Source: SIAJ01 sp036266155
Lineage (GTDB): Bacteria > Planctomycetota > Planctomycetia > Gemmatales > Gemmataceae
Direction of reading: 5' to 3'
Assembly: GCA_036266155.1 (NCBI GenBank)
Contig: DATANR010000191.1
Location: forward strand, 1-47,303
DNA length: 47,303 nt
The position numbers and the translations under genes are program-made. Below are positions 17,774-27,247 of this stretch, in pieces. Below the pieces are notes generated by a model. The model was not told the origin of the DNA. It was given only the letters and a program-made list of their open reading frames with translations, and did not search any database. How positions within the stretch are numbered: position 1 is the first letter of the stretch; every line of letters begins with the position of its first letter.

Positions 17774-18004
17774 ATGCAAAAGAAGTTGACGATCACCGTT
17801 GATGAGCGCGTTTACGAGGGACTGCACACAGTTGTTGGTCGACGAAAGATTAGTCAGTTCATCGAGTCCCTCGTCCGCCCAATCGTCGTTGGCAAGGACT
17901 TGGATATCGCCTATCGACAGATGGCGGAGGATGAAGACCGCGAAGCCGAGGCGCTTGACTGGGCCGAGTCCACGATGGGAGACGTTGCCGATGAAACGCG
18001 GTGA
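17774..18004 (+). CDS. Antitoxin of a MazEF/PemIK-like pair
   Basis: A 76-residue acidic protein. The N-terminal half (MQKKLTITVDERVYEGLHTV and GRRKISQFIESLVRPIV) has the beta-strand plus two-helix layout of a ribbon-helix-helix DNA-binding antitoxin. The acidic C-terminus (MAEDEDREAEALDWAES) would wrap the toxin. It overlaps the toxin start by 14 nt, the usual coupling. The palindrome at 17741-17764 is its likely operator. The start ATG 17774 is chosen because upstream sequence in this frame covers the promoter. Confidence 0.8.
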   Translation: MQKKLTITVDERVYEGLHTVVGRRKISQFIESLVRPIVVGKDLDIAYRQMAEDEDREAEALDWAESTMGDVADETR

Positions 18005-18314
18005 AGTCTGGTGGGTGACTTTTGAAAGTGCACAGGGCGGCGAAGTCCGCAAGGAGCGCCCCGCCCTGATCATCAGCAACGACGCGGCGAACAAGCACTT
18101 GAACCGCGTTCAAGTGGTTCCGTTGACATCCATCGTGAAGCATCTCTTTCCGAGTGAGGCGCTCGTCACCGTGCGAGCGAAAAAGCACAAGGCGATGGCC
18201 GACCAACTCACCACCGTAGCAAAATCTCGATTGAAGAATCGCGTTGGACGCCTCTCCCGATCCGAGATCAAAGCCGTTGAACAGGCCATTCGGATCCAAC
18301 TTGAGATTACCTGA
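17991..18314 (+). CDS. MazF/PemK family toxin
   Basis: A 107-residue protein with the MazF/PemK signature: MKRGEVWWVTFESAQGGEVR at the N-terminus, the conserved KERPALIISND segment with the catalytic-site Arg, VVPLTSIVKHLFPSEALVTV, and a late LTTVAKSRLKNRVGRLSRSE corresponding to the family's Q-x-R-T/S-V-D-x-R-L-like region. Members are sequence-specific endoribonucleases that cleave mRNA and are neutralised by the partner antitoxin. Length and motifs look complete, so it is probably active. It is translationally coupled to the antitoxin gene. Confidence 0.88.
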   Translation: MKRGEVWWVTFESAQGGEVRKERPALIISNDAANKHLNRVQVVPLTSIVKHLFPSEALVTVRAKKHKAMADQLTTVAKSRLKNRVGRLSRSEIKAVEQAIRIQLEIT

Positions 18315-18474
18315 TCGTGGTTTGACCGCTTGGTAACGCTTCCAAGAATTCTCCGATCCACGGGTTGAACTCCCGTCGCCGCCCGGCGACAATGTTGACC
18401 ACCCTGCTTGATCGCCCACGCGCCGTTCGTTCGACCCCCCGCCCACGGCGCGCACCACCCGGAGACCGCACCTC

Positions 18475-21400
18475 ATGAGCCTGCGCCGCGCCTTTCTCGG
18501 GCTGCTCGCCCTCACCCTGTTCGTTCCCGCGACCAACGCCCAGGTGCCCGCGGACCAACAAGCGGACATGATTCTCACGAGCGCCCGCAAAGCGCAAACC
18601 GAAGGCAACTTCCCGTTCGCGGTGCAGCGCTATGCCGAGTTCCTGCAGAAGTTCGGCAACCATCCGCAAGCGAATCAGGCGCGCTATCAACTGGCACTGG
18701 CCTATCTCGATTCACCGGACCGCAACTTCGACAAGGCCCTCGAAAGCCTGAACCCGCTCGTCGGCAACGGCGGCATCCCGGAGCAGCCGTTCGCGCTCTA
18801 CTACGCGGGCCTCTGTCTGCGTGGCCAGGGTCTGCGCGAAATCGACGGCATGATCGCCAAGCCGAACGAGGCCGCTCAGTTCAAACAACGTGCCGATCAG
18901 AAATTCAACGACGCCGCCCAGCGCTTCGCCGCCGCGACGCAGGTGTTCACTTCCAAGTTGCCCAAGGAGTTCACGGAGAGGGGTTCGCCGGAACTCGATT
19001 GGGCGGCACGCGCCCGTTGTGATCAGGCCGAGATGGAATTGCGGCTCGGCAAAGCCAAAGAAGCGAAGGCCACGGCGGAACCGTTCGCGAAGGAAGGGCA
19101 GCTCGGCAAGAGCAAGTATTTGAAGCTCGGCCTCTATCTGCACGGGTTCGCCGCGGTGCAGACGCAGGATTACCTCGTCGCCGGCCGATCGCTGGCACAA
19201 CTGACGCCGTTCGACGATCCGCACTATGGCTTGCATGCCCGCTACTTGCTCGGCCGCGTTTTCCAGGTGACCGACCAGAAAGGTGAAGCGGCTCAGGCGT
19301 TCGACGCCGTCCTCGCGGGTTACGAGCAAAGCAAGAAGGACGCGGCCGAGGCGCTCAAGAAGCCGGAGCAGTTCGCGAAGAACCCGGCCGAGCGCATGCG
19401 GCTCGAAGCGCTGGTGCGCAGTCCGCCGCCGGAGTATGTGCCCGCGTGCATCTTCTTCAACGCCTGTCTCGGCTACGAGGCCGGCCGGTTCGGAGACGCG
19501 CTCGGCAAGTTCCAGGAGTTCGCCAAGGCGTTCCCGCAATCGCCGCTCGTGCCCGAAGCTCAGCTTCGCGTCGGCTTCTGCCAGGTGCAGTTGAAGTCGT
19601 TCCCGGACGCGATCGCGACGCTGCAGCCGATGCTCGACAAGCAACCACGGCTGGCCGATCAGATCCAATTCTGGCTTGGCAAAGCGCAAGCCGGCGCCGC
19701 GGCAGCGATGAACGATCCGATGAAGGTGGCCGACCGGGACAACGCCCTCAAGGCCGCGATCAACACGCTCAAAGCCGCGGCCGACAAAGCGAACTCGATG
19801 GCCGGCGCCGATCCGGAAGCCAAGACCCGGCGTGCCGAGATGCTGCTCGAAGTCGCCGACACGCAGCAGTTCGCCAAGCAGTATCGCGACGCGGCAGGCA
19901 CTTACGAGCAACTGATCAACGAAAAGACACTGCCGAGCCGCACTGAGGAACTCACGCATCGCCTGATCGCGGCCCTGCACCTTGCGGGCGATTATCCGCG
20001 GTCCGATCAGGTCGCGAACCAGTTTCTGCAGCAATTCCCGGAGAGCCCGCTGCGGGTGCCCGTGCTGTTCCGTCTTGCGGAGAACGCATACTTCGTCGCA
20101 CTCGCGGCCGAAAAGCGAACGGACCTGCCCAATCGTCAGGCCGAGTTGAACAAGCTCTTCGATGAAGCGGCCAAGCGTTATGCGGCCGTCGTCGAGAAGG
20201 GCGGCGAATTCGAACGGCTGAGTCTCGCACGCTTCGGCCTCGCCATGTGTCTGTTCAAGAAGGGCGAGTTCGACAAGGCGAAGGACATCCTCGACAAGAT
20301 CCCGAACGCCGACCGCTCCGGCGAACTGGCATACACGCCCTACTTGCTTGCCGACTGCATGCTGCGCCAGGCCCCGGCCACAGTCAGCGGCGCCGGCGAG
20401 ACACGCAAGCTGCTCGAAGCGCTCGAAGAAGCCGCGGGCCTGCTCGACGGCTTCGTGAATGCGAATCCGAAAGCGCCGGAGGTGCCAGATGCGTTGCTGA
20501 AGCTCGGCACGTGTCAAATGCGTCAGGCGGCCCTCATCGCGGTGCCGCAAGAACGGGCCCCGGTCGTGCAGGCGGCGCGCAACACGTTCCAAAAACTAAC
20601 GCAACAGTTCCCGAAGGAGCCGCAGGCCGCCCAAGCGAAGATGGAGAACGCCAAGTGCATGGCTCTCGCGGGCGACAAGGGCGGTGCGATCAATGAGTTA
20701 AAGCAGTTCACGCAGGACCCGTGGCAGAACAGCCCGACGGCGCCGTTCGCGGTGCTCGCGCTTGCGACCTTGTTGCGCGAGCAGAACCAGCCGCAGCCGG
20801 CCGCCGATGCGCTCGCCGCCTCTCGGCAGAAACACGAGCCGAACCTTCAGAAAGATCCGGAAAAGCTGGCGCTTTTGCGTTACCACCACGGCGTCGCCCT
20901 GCAAGAGGCCGGCAAGTTTGGCGAAGCCCGCCAGGCGCTCGATTCGATCACACAGCTCGTGCCCAACAAGCCCGTGGCGGCCGAGGCGATCTTGCGCAGC
21001 GCCCAGTGCCGCATCGCCGAGGGTCGCAAGTTGATCGAGACTGCTCGCCAGCAACTCGCCAACGCCGGTCTCAAGCCCGAACAACAGGGGGCCGCGAACA
21101 ACATGCTCGCGCAGGGCAACGCGGCCCTGAACGAGTCGGCCCAGAATCTCGAACGCGGCGCCGAGCAACTCAAGGGCCCGTTGCCGTCGAGCGACGCACG
21201 CGAGCGCATGTATTACGATGCCGCATGGGCATACCGCTCGCTGGCCGAAGCCGAAGTCGCGGCTGCCCGCTTGAAGATGCAACAAGATCGGCAAAAGGCG
21301 CTGCAAGCCGAGGCCGACAAGAAGGCCGCGCCGGGCACCAAGGCGCCGCAAGTGCCGCTCCCGGAGATCGGCCGCGGCGAAATGCCGGTCCAACCGTACG

Positions 21401-22296
21401 AGCAACGGGCGCGCGCCGCCTATCAGAATCTGATCGCCAACTTCAACGACTCGCTGCTCTCCATTGATGCGCGCTTCGAATTGGCCGAAATGTTCGCCGA
21501 GCGCGACGAATTCGATCCGGCGATCAAGCTGCTCAAGGAAGCCAACGACGTCGAGCCGCGCGGCGACAAGCTGCCGTTGCCGGAGCTGGTCGACAAGATT
21601 CGTATTCGATTAGGGACGTGTCTGGCCGCGAAGAAGGACCTTGATGGCGCGCTCGGCTATTTCGAAGCGGTGGCTGGCAACCCGAAGTCGCCGCTCGTGG
21701 CGCAGGGGTTGTATCGCGCCGGCGAGGTCCTCTTGGCCAAGGGTGAAACGGCCAAGGCGATCGAACGGCTTTCGCAATTCCGCGACAAAGGTGAGTACCA
21801 GAACGTACAGGGCGTCACCGATCGAGCGCTGTTGCGGCTCGGCTTCGCGCTTGGCATCGACAAGAAATGGGACGCCTCGCGTCAGGCCTACGAGACGCTG
21901 GTCAACCGCTTCGGCGGGAGCCCGTGGGTCAACGACGCGCGCTATGGCGCCGGGTGGGCCTTGCAAAACGCGGGGCAATTCGATCCGGCTGTCAACTGGT
22001 ACAACCAAGTGATCGCGGCGACAACGACCGAATTGGCCGCGAAGGCGCATCTGCAAGTCGGTCTCTGTCGCCTCGAACAGAAGCGCTATGGCGACGCAGT
22101 CGCGGCCCTTCTCATCGTGCCGTACACGTTCGACTATCCGGAACTGAGCGCGACCGCCTTGTGCGAAGCGGCTCGTGCCCTGACCGAAGACAAGAAGCCG
22201 GAACAGGCCGAGCGCCTGTTGCGCAAAGTGATCAAGGATCATCCGACCAGCGAGTGGGCCAAGGTGGCGCAAGAGCGACTGGAGAAACAGAAATAG
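18475..22296 (+). CDS. Large exported TPR repeat protein
   Basis: A 1273-residue protein with signal peptide MSLRRAFLGLLALTLFVPAT ending at NAQ. The mature part is almost entirely TPR-like helix pairs, with units such as GNFPFAVQRYAEFLQKFGNH, PQANQARYQLALAYLDSPDR, then AGRFGDALGKFQEFAKAFPQ and KKWDASRQAYETLVNRFGGS. It resembles the BamD/YbgF (CpoB) class of periplasmic TPR proteins but is much longer. An Ala/Lys-rich coiled stretch lies near residue 935. It probably acts as an envelope scaffold; partners are unknown. A GGAG lies about 10 nt before ATG 18475. Confidence 0.85.
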   Translation: MSLRRAFLGLLALTLFVPATNAQVPADQQADMILTSARKAQTEGNFPFAVQRYAEFLQKFGNHPQANQARYQLALAYLDSPDRNFDKALESLNPLVGNGGIPEQPFALYYAGLCLRGQGLREIDGMIAKPNEAAQFKQRADQKFNDAAQRFAAATQVFTSKLPKEFTERGSPELDWAARARCDQAEMELRLGKAKEAKATAEPFAKEGQLGKSKYLKLGLYLHGFAAVQTQDYLVAGRSLAQLTPFDDPHYGLHARYLLGRVFQVTDQKGEAAQAFDAVLAGYEQSKKDAAEALKKPEQFAKNPAERMRLEALVRSPPPEYVPACIFFNACLGYEAGRFGDALGKFQEFAKAFPQSPLVPEAQLRVGFCQVQLKSFPDAIATLQPMLDKQPRLADQIQFWLGKAQAGAAAAMNDPMKVADRDNALKAAINTLKAAADKANSMAGADPEAKTRRAEMLLEVADTQQFAKQYRDAAGTYEQLINEKTLPSRTEELTHRLIAALHLAGDYPRSDQVANQFLQQFPESPLRVPVLFRLAENAYFVALAAEKRTDLPNRQAELNKLFDEAAKRYAAVVEKGGEFERLSLARFGLAMCLFKKGEFDKAKDILDKIPNADRSGELAYTPYLLADCMLRQAPATVSGAGETRKLLEALEEAAGLLDGFVNANPKAPEVPDALLKLGTCQMRQAALIAVPQERAPVVQAARNTFQKLTQQFPKEPQAAQAKMENAKCMALAGDKGGAINELKQFTQDPWQNSPTAPFAVLALATLLREQNQPQPAADALAASRQKHEPNLQKDPEKLALLRYHHGVALQEAGKFGEARQALDSITQLVPNKPVAAEAILRSAQCRIAEGRKLIETARQQLANAGLKPEQQGAANNMLAQGNAALNESAQNLERGAEQLKGPLPSSDARERMYYDAAWAYRSLAEAEVAAARLKMQQDRQKALQAEADKKAAPGTKAPQVPLPEIGRGEMPVQPYEQRARAAYQNLIANFNDSLLSIDARFELAEMFAERDEFDPAIKLLKEANDVEPRGDKLPLPELVDKIRIRLGTCLAAKKDLDGALGYFEAVAGNPKSPLVAQGLYRAGEVLLAKGETAKAIERLSQFRDKGEYQNVQGVTDRALLRLGFALGIDKKWDASRQAYETLVNRFGGSPWVNDARYGAGWALQNAGQFDPAVNWYNQVIAATTTELAAKAHLQVGLCRLEQKRYGDAVAALLIVPYTFDYPELSATALCEAARALTEDKKPEQAERLLRKVIKDHPTSEWAKVAQERLEKQK

Positions 22297-22299
22297 TGC

Positions 22300-22329
22300 A
22301 AAGCCCACGGACGGACGTCCGTGGGCTTT
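22300..22329 (+). terminator. Intrinsic-terminator-like hairpin after the TPR gene
   Basis: A perfect 13-bp inverted repeat (22300-22312 with 22317-22329) with loop GGAC starts 4 nt past the stop codon; its arms begin with AAA and end with TTT. The ribosome site of the next gene (GGGAG, 22333-22337) follows immediately, so it may attenuate rather than end transcription. Confidence 0.6.
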
Positions 22330-22341
22330 CGCGGGAGATCA

Positions 22342-24300
22342 ATGATGATCCGCCGACTTCTCGCCTTCGCAGTTTTGCTTGCCGCCGCGTCGCCGACGTG
22401 GGCCTATATCGAAGCCCCGATGACGCTCGCCGACGTTATCAATCAATCGACGCAGATCACGATCCTGCGCGTGACGCGTGTCGACAAATCGAAGAGCCTG
22501 ATCGTTTACGAAAAGGTCGAGGACATCAAAGGCAAGTTCACAACGGCCTCTGCACGGCACGTCTGCACCGGCCAGCTTCGCGAAGGCGAAACGAAGACCG
22601 TGCTCGATTGGGCCGAGCCGGGCAAGACTGCCATCTTCTTTGCCAAGGACGGGGCCTGTGAGACATGCATCGATAATTACTGGTATCAGATCTACAAGCA
22701 AGGCGACGATCTCTATGGCATGAGCCACGGCGAGCCGTTCCTGTTGCGATCGTATGCCGGCAAGGCCGACCGGTTGCCGCCGATCGTTCGCGGCATCATG
22801 GAAGGCCGCGAAGTCATTTGTCCGGTGATGGAGGACAACAAGGATTTGCTGCACAAGCGCGCCGCCCGCATCATGCGCACGAAGGCGAGCATGAAGCTCA
22901 TGAATTTCGACCACAAGCGCGATTTTCTCGGCTGGGGCGGCGAGGACATTCGCCGCATCCCCGGCGGCACTGGCTTCAGCCACATCGGCCCGCTGTCGCG
23001 CATCGACGCCGAGGCTCGGCACGTGTCCGCGGTTGACTTTGACGGCGACGGCAAACTCGACGTTTGCGTCGTTTCCACGAGTGCCGTGCGTCTCTTCCAG
23101 AATCAGGGCGAATCGTATAGCGAGGTCACGCTGCCCGGCTTCAAGGGCGGGGCCCGCTCGGCCGCGTGGGGCGACTTTAATGGCGACGGCAAGCCGGATC
23201 TTCTGCTTGCGACCGGCGACGGCGTCAAACTCTTCACGAACCTCGGCGGCGGCTTGTTCCGCGACGACTCGGCCCGGCTGCCGCGCGACGCGGCCGGCGC
23301 GACCGCGGCCGTCTGGATCGACGCCGATAGCGACGGCAAGCCGGACGTGCTCGTCGCGACCGCGTTCAATGGCTTGCGCCTGTTCCGCAACAACGCCGGC
23401 AAGTTTGACGACGTGTCGACGGCATGGGGCCTCGGGCCCAACGGGATAGGCGGCGATGCTCGCGGCGAGGCCCTCGCGGTCGCCGACGTGAACGGCGATC
23501 GCAAGCCGGACTTTCTCTATGGCGCTGGAACGGGCATGCTGTTCGTGAACACTGGTCAGCGCTTTGAATTGAAATCCGACAGCGGCATCGCGTTCGACCC
23601 GACCCGATGCGGACCGACGTTCGTCGACTTCAATGGCGACGGCCGCGTCGACCTGTTTGTCCCGCAGAACGGCAAAGCCAAGCTCTTCAAGAACGACGGC
23701 ATGGGCCGGTTCACCGACGTGACTGACAAGTGTGGCGACCTCGGCAAGCCGATCTTCGGCGCGACCTCGGCCGCATGGGGCGACTTCAACAACGATGGAC
23801 ATCTCGACGTCGTCATCGGCTGCCTGCGTGGGCCGAATCGCTACTTCCAAAACAATGGCGACGGCACCTTCACTGATCGCTCGGCCGAGTTTGGCTTGAC
23901 GGCACGCGTCTTTAACAGTCAGGCCGTGGCGCTGGCCGACTTGAATGGCGATGGCAAGCTCGACCTGCTGATGGCCAATGAGGGTCAGGACTCCGCGATC
24001 CTCTTCGGCAACAAGGAACTGCCGAACAAGGCGACGCCGCTGGTGGTGCATGTGCCCGCCGACGCGACACAAGTGCGGCTTGTGGGGAAGGACCTGCAGA
24101 AAATCTCGGCGATTTCGACCGGCGACGGCCGCGGGCAACCGGGGCTGGCACCGCGCTTCGTCGTGCCGCCAGGGGCCTATCAAATTGAAGTGCGCGACGG
24201 AGCGGGCAAGACGCTAACCAAGGACGTGACGGCGACGGCCGATCCGATGAAGGTTCGCTTCGACGAAAAAGCGGCACCCCCAGCGCCGCCGAAGAAGTGA
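22342..24300 (+). CDS. VCBS/FG-GAP repeat exported protein
   Basis: A 652-residue protein with signal peptide MMIRRLLAFAVLLAAASPTW ending at YIEAP. Residues about 20-210 form a novel N-terminal domain with a cysteine pair KDGACETCIDNY. The rest is a beta-propeller of VCBS repeats: DFDGDGKLDVCVVS, DFNGDGKPDLLLATG, DADSDGKPDVLVAT, DVNGDRKPDF, DFNGDGRVDLFV, DFNNDGHLDVVIG and DLNGDGKLDLLMA. These bind calcium in known relatives and often mediate extracellular binding. The C-terminal tail ends APPAPPKK. It heads a run of four same-strand genes to 27236. ATG 22342 has GGGAG 4 nt upstream and is preferred to an in-frame ATG at 22321. Confidence 0.88.
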   Translation: MMIRRLLAFAVLLAAASPTWAYIEAPMTLADVINQSTQITILRVTRVDKSKSLIVYEKVEDIKGKFTTASARHVCTGQLREGETKTVLDWAEPGKTAIFFAKDGACETCIDNYWYQIYKQGDDLYGMSHGEPFLLRSYAGKADRLPPIVRGIMEGREVICPVMEDNKDLLHKRAARIMRTKASMKLMNFDHKRDFLGWGGEDIRRIPGGTGFSHIGPLSRIDAEARHVSAVDFDGDGKLDVCVVSTSAVRLFQNQGESYSEVTLPGFKGGARSAAWGDFNGDGKPDLLLATGDGVKLFTNLGGGLFRDDSARLPRDAAGATAAVWIDADSDGKPDVLVATAFNGLRLFRNNAGKFDDVSTAWGLGPNGIGGDARGEALAVADVNGDRKPDFLYGAGTGMLFVNTGQRFELKSDSGIAFDPTRCGPTFVDFNGDGRVDLFVPQNGKAKLFKNDGMGRFTDVTDKCGDLGKPIFGATSAAWGDFNNDGHLDVVIGCLRGPNRYFQNNGDGTFTDRSAEFGLTARVFNSQAVALADLNGDGKLDLLMANEGQDSAILFGNKELPNKATPLVVHVPADATQVRLVGKDLQKISAISTGDGRGQPGLAPRFVVPPGAYQIEVRDGAGKTLTKDVTATADPMKVRFDEKAAPPAPPKK

Positions 24301-24344
24301 CGGGTGTGGTTTTTGTGGAATCCTCGATGACCAACGGCAGCACC

Positions 24345-25757
24345 ATGATTCGCAGCTTGCTCATCCTCGGCTTGATCGCGCTTCCGGCCACCGCGGACGA
24401 TGCGCCAGGCGCTACTTACCGCGGCAATGCGCAGCGGACCGGCAATGCCGATGGCGTTGCCGGTCCGAGCAAGCCGGAGGTGCTCTGGTTCCACAAGTCC
24501 GCCGAGAAGTTCATCGCCTCGCCGGTCGTCTCCGGCACCGAACTGCTGTTGCCCGCCCTTAGCGCGTTCAATGGCGGCGTCGTCAACAGCTTCCCGATCA
24601 ATCCGAAGGACCCGAAAGAGATCAAGCCGAGTTGGTCGAAAGGCCCGCCGCTCATTCGCTTTCCGACCGTGAGTTCGCCCGCCATTGCTGACGGCAAGAT
24701 CATCTTCGGCGCCGGCATGCACGACACAGAAGGCACGACGCTCTACTGCATCCCGGCCGACGGCGGCCATCTCCTCTGGGCCCTCTCGGTCACCGGGCCG
24801 CTCGTGCATATCGAAGGTTCGCCGGCCATCGCGAATGGCCGCGTCTACGTCGGCGGCGGCGCGGCTGGCGTCCTGTGTCTCGACCTCAACACGGTCACGT
24901 TCGACGGCAAAGAACTGAGCGCCAATCAGATTCCTGCCATGCAGGCGACCCGGCTCAAGGAACTGCAAGCGAAGTACGAAATCGAAAAGAAGAAAGACCC
25001 CGACTTCGCGACGGCGCCTACCGAGAACGATCTCCTCAAGCCGGCTCCGAAGACGATCTGGATGCAAGGACAGAAGCGCTGGCACGTCGACGCGCCGATC
25101 CTCGTTGCGGGCGACAAGGTGCTGGTCGCGTCGGCTTTTCTCGACAAGGAGAAGGAGGGCGATCGGGCCGTCTTCTGCGTCGACGCGGCGACCGGCAAGG
25201 AACTCTGGCGTGCGCCGCTGACGCAGAATCCGTGGGGCGGGCCGACGCTCGCCGGTGATACCGTCATCGTGACGACCAGCAGCATCGCTTACACGATGAA
25301 GGAACTCGAAGGGGCCAAAGGCGAAGTCGTCGCGCTCGATCTCGCGACCGGCAAGGAGAAATGGAAGAAGCCGGTGCCGGGCGGTGTGCTCGGTTGCGCG
25401 GCCGCGACCAAGGACGCGGCCGTCTTCACGTGTACCGACGGCAAGCTGCGCTCGTTCGATTTGAAGGACGGCGCCCGGAAGTTCATTTACGATGCCAAGG
25501 CCCCGATGTTCGCTCCGCCGGCCGTGGCGGGCGACGTTGCCTACATCGCCGACCTGAACGGTATCGTCCATGCCGTCGATTTGAAGACAGGGACGGCGAC
25601 GTGGACGCTTGATCTCAGCAAGGATCCCGTTAAATTGCCGGGCGCGAATTACGGCGGCATTACCGTCCATGGCGGCCGGCTCTACCTGGCGACATGCAAT
25701 TTGGAAGGACCGTTCGCCAGCCAGCCGACGGCCGTGGTGTGCATCGGAACCAAGTAG
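24345..25757 (+). CDS. PQQ-like beta-propeller protein
   Basis: A 470-residue exported protein with signal peptide MIRSLLILGLIALPATA. It has outer beta-propeller blades of the PQQ_2/YVTN type: WRGN-like opening (TYRGNAQRTGNADG), VFCVDAATGKELWRAPLTQN, VVALDLATGKEKWKKPVPGG and VHAVDLKTGTATWTLDLSKD. Family members are either PQQ dehydrogenase-like or BamB-like scaffolds; I see no dehydrogenase catalytic residues and favour a non-enzymatic role. An in-frame ATG at 24327 has a slightly better upstream GGAA and remains possible. It follows the VCBS gene by 44 nt. Confidence 0.85.
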   Translation: MIRSLLILGLIALPATADDAPGATYRGNAQRTGNADGVAGPSKPEVLWFHKSAEKFIASPVVSGTELLLPALSAFNGGVVNSFPINPKDPKEIKPSWSKGPPLIRFPTVSSPAIADGKIIFGAGMHDTEGTTLYCIPADGGHLLWALSVTGPLVHIEGSPAIANGRVYVGGGAAGVLCLDLNTVTFDGKELSANQIPAMQATRLKELQAKYEIEKKKDPDFATAPTENDLLKPAPKTIWMQGQKRWHVDAPILVAGDKVLVASAFLDKEKEGDRAVFCVDAATGKELWRAPLTQNPWGGPTLAGDTVIVTTSSIAYTMKELEGAKGEVVALDLATGKEKWKKPVPGGVLGCAAATKDAAVFTCTDGKLRSFDLKDGARKFIYDAKAPMFAPPAVAGDVAYIADLNGIVHAVDLKTGTATWTLDLSKDPVKLPGANYGGITVHGGRLYLATCNLEGPFASQPTAVVCIGTK

Positions 25758-25810
25758 GACAGGTTTCCAACCTGTCCCGGACAGACAGGTCAGGTTAATA
25801 AACCTGACCT
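25757..25810. repeat. Two tandem hairpins between the PQQ and YdjY-like genes
   Basis: Hairpin 1 is a perfect 9-bp stem (25757-25765 with 25769-25777, loop TCC). Hairpin 2 is a perfect 10-bp stem (25787-25796 with 25801-25810, loop AATA). Both arms carry the core ACAGGTT or TCAGGTT. They fill the 67-bp gap and look like a dispersed intergenic repeat. Confidence 0.7.
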
Positions 25811-25824
25811 ACAAGGAAGATCAC

Positions 25825-26484
25825 ATGACCCGCATACTCGCGCTCGGCTTGTCGTTAATCGCGTTGCCCGCCCTCGCCGCCGATCCCGCGGGCATCGCGG
25901 TCGACAAGGACAAGAAGATCGTCAGCGTCGACGCCAAGATCGCGCCGCGGAAGCTCGCGAAGTACGATCAGATCTATCCGATCGAGGTCGTGGCGTGCTG
26001 GGCCGATCCGAAGGGCAAGAAGGCTCACGAGACCGTTGTCACCATCGATGTGAACCCGAGCGACGTGCACAAAGCGCTCGAGTCGGTCGGCCTCAAGCCG
26101 GGTAAACCGGCGCTCGGCGAAAACACCGAGGCGGCGGGGCCGGAGGTGAAAATCTCGCTTGAAATTCCCGATGGCGGCGGCACCAAGAAAGTTTCCATCC
26201 ATCGCTTCTTGATTGACCCGAAGACGAAGCAGCCGTTCCCAAAGGAAGTCAAGTTCCGCTTCACCGGCTCCGCGATGTCGAAGCCTGACCCGACCAAGGA
26301 AGCCGAGGTTTATGGCGCCGACGTGTCCGGCACGTTGATCGCGATTTATCCCGTGACCAACGAGACCGTGTGCCAGACGTCGCTGACGATGAAGGAAGAG
26401 AAGTATCTGAAGCTCGAAACGAACCCGGATTTGATTCCCAAGGAAGGCACGCCCGTGAAGATCATCATCGAGGCCGTCAAGTGA
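25825..26484 (+). CDS. YdjY-like exported protein
   Basis: A 219-residue protein with signal peptide MTRILALGLSLIALPALA. The segment YPIEVVACWADPKGKKAHET, VVTIDVNPSDVHKALESVGL and KPGKPALG matches the YdjY-like domain common in planctomycetes, with its characteristic 'P+E...HE+...VHKALE..G.KPG' pattern. Function is unknown. AAGGA lies 8 nt before ATG 25825. It overlaps the next gene by 1 nt (TGATG), so they are coupled. Confidence 0.78.
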   Translation: MTRILALGLSLIALPALAADPAGIAVDKDKKIVSVDAKIAPRKLAKYDQIYPIEVVACWADPKGKKAHETVVTIDVNPSDVHKALESVGLKPGKPALGENTEAAGPEVKISLEIPDGGGTKKVSIHRFLIDPKTKQPFPKEVKFRFTGSAMSKPDPTKEAEVYGADVSGTLIAIYPVTNETVCQTSLTMKEEKYLKLETNPDLIPKEGTPVKIIIEAVK

Positions 26485-27236
26485 TGCGGATCAAATCTCT
26501 CGCCGTAGCCGCCGCGTTCGGGTTGACGAGCTGCGGTCCCTCGCCGGCGCCTCCCGCGGTAGTGGCGACTCCGGTCGTTGCCGCCGCGGAAAAGCCGGAG
26601 CCGCCGGCCAAGGATCAGTCTGTCACGGGCGATCCGCCGGTGAAGACCGAGCCAATTCCGGACGGCGGCACGTTCCGCTTTCCCGAGGATCTCGGCGGCA
26701 GGGCGCTGGCCAAGTCGCTAACGCCGGCAGTCCCACCAGCGCTGTCGACGCCGGCCCCCGCGGCGCCACGCGAACGCAAGCTGCCGGCATTTCTCGACGC
26801 ACCGACGCCGCCGCTTCCGGATGCCGCGAGTTCGCCGCCGCGCCTGGGGCTCGCGCCGAACAAGGAAGCGCGTCCTGTTGCGCTGCCGGATCGCGTGCCG
26901 CTCGAACTTGGGGGCGTGATCCCGGAATTGCCAACACGCGCCGAAATCACGCCCGGCCCGCTGACGCGCACCGAGGGCCGCGATGTCGCCAAGCCGGCGG
27001 ACCTGCCGATCCTGAGCGCGAAGCCGATCGGCGACCGAGCTCCGTTGATCGATCCAACGGCCGAGTTCACCGCCGCGAGCGTCATCAGCCCGAGCCTGCC
27101 GCTGCGCACGACCCAGGCCGACTTCGTCCGCATCAACCTGCCGGACCCGTTCGAACACGTCGACGCCGCCAAGCCGCGAACGCCGGTCGCTGAAAACCCA
27201 AATCGCGTGCTCGGCAACCCGCCGCCGCCGCGGTGA
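26484..27236 (+). CDS. Proline-rich lipoprotein of unknown function
   Basis: A 250-residue protein. The N-terminus MRIKSLAVAAAFGLTSCGPS has a lipobox (LTSC) for lipid attachment at Cys17. The rest is a Pro/Ala-rich, low-complexity chain (for example LTPAVPPALSTPAPAAPRER) without a recognised domain, ending FVRINLPDPFEHVDAAKP and PPPPR. The DPFEH segment near the end recurs in planctomycete outer-membrane lipoproteins by my recollection only. It is coupled to the YdjY-like gene and is the last gene of this series. It converges with the reverse transcriptase gene, 11 nt away. Confidence 0.75.
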   Translation: MRIKSLAVAAAFGLTSCGPSPAPPAVVATPVVAAAEKPEPPAKDQSVTGDPPVKTEPIPDGGTFRFPEDLGGRALAKSLTPAVPPALSTPAPAAPRERKLPAFLDAPTPPLPDAASSPPRLGLAPNKEARPVALPDRVPLELGGVIPELPTRAEITPGPLTRTEGRDVAKPADLPILSAKPIGDRAPLIDPTAEFTAASVISPSLPLRTTQADFVRINLPDPFEHVDAAKPRTPVAENPNRVLGNPPPPR

Positions 27237-27247
27237 ATTGAGTCAAT

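Noticed and set aside
18712..20592. 626-codon minus-strand open frame opposite the TPR gene
   Set aside because: Its composition is that of an antisense shadow and it has no recognisable motif. The same applies to long frames at 10526-12367, 22339-24183, 24180-25670 and 43342-45420.
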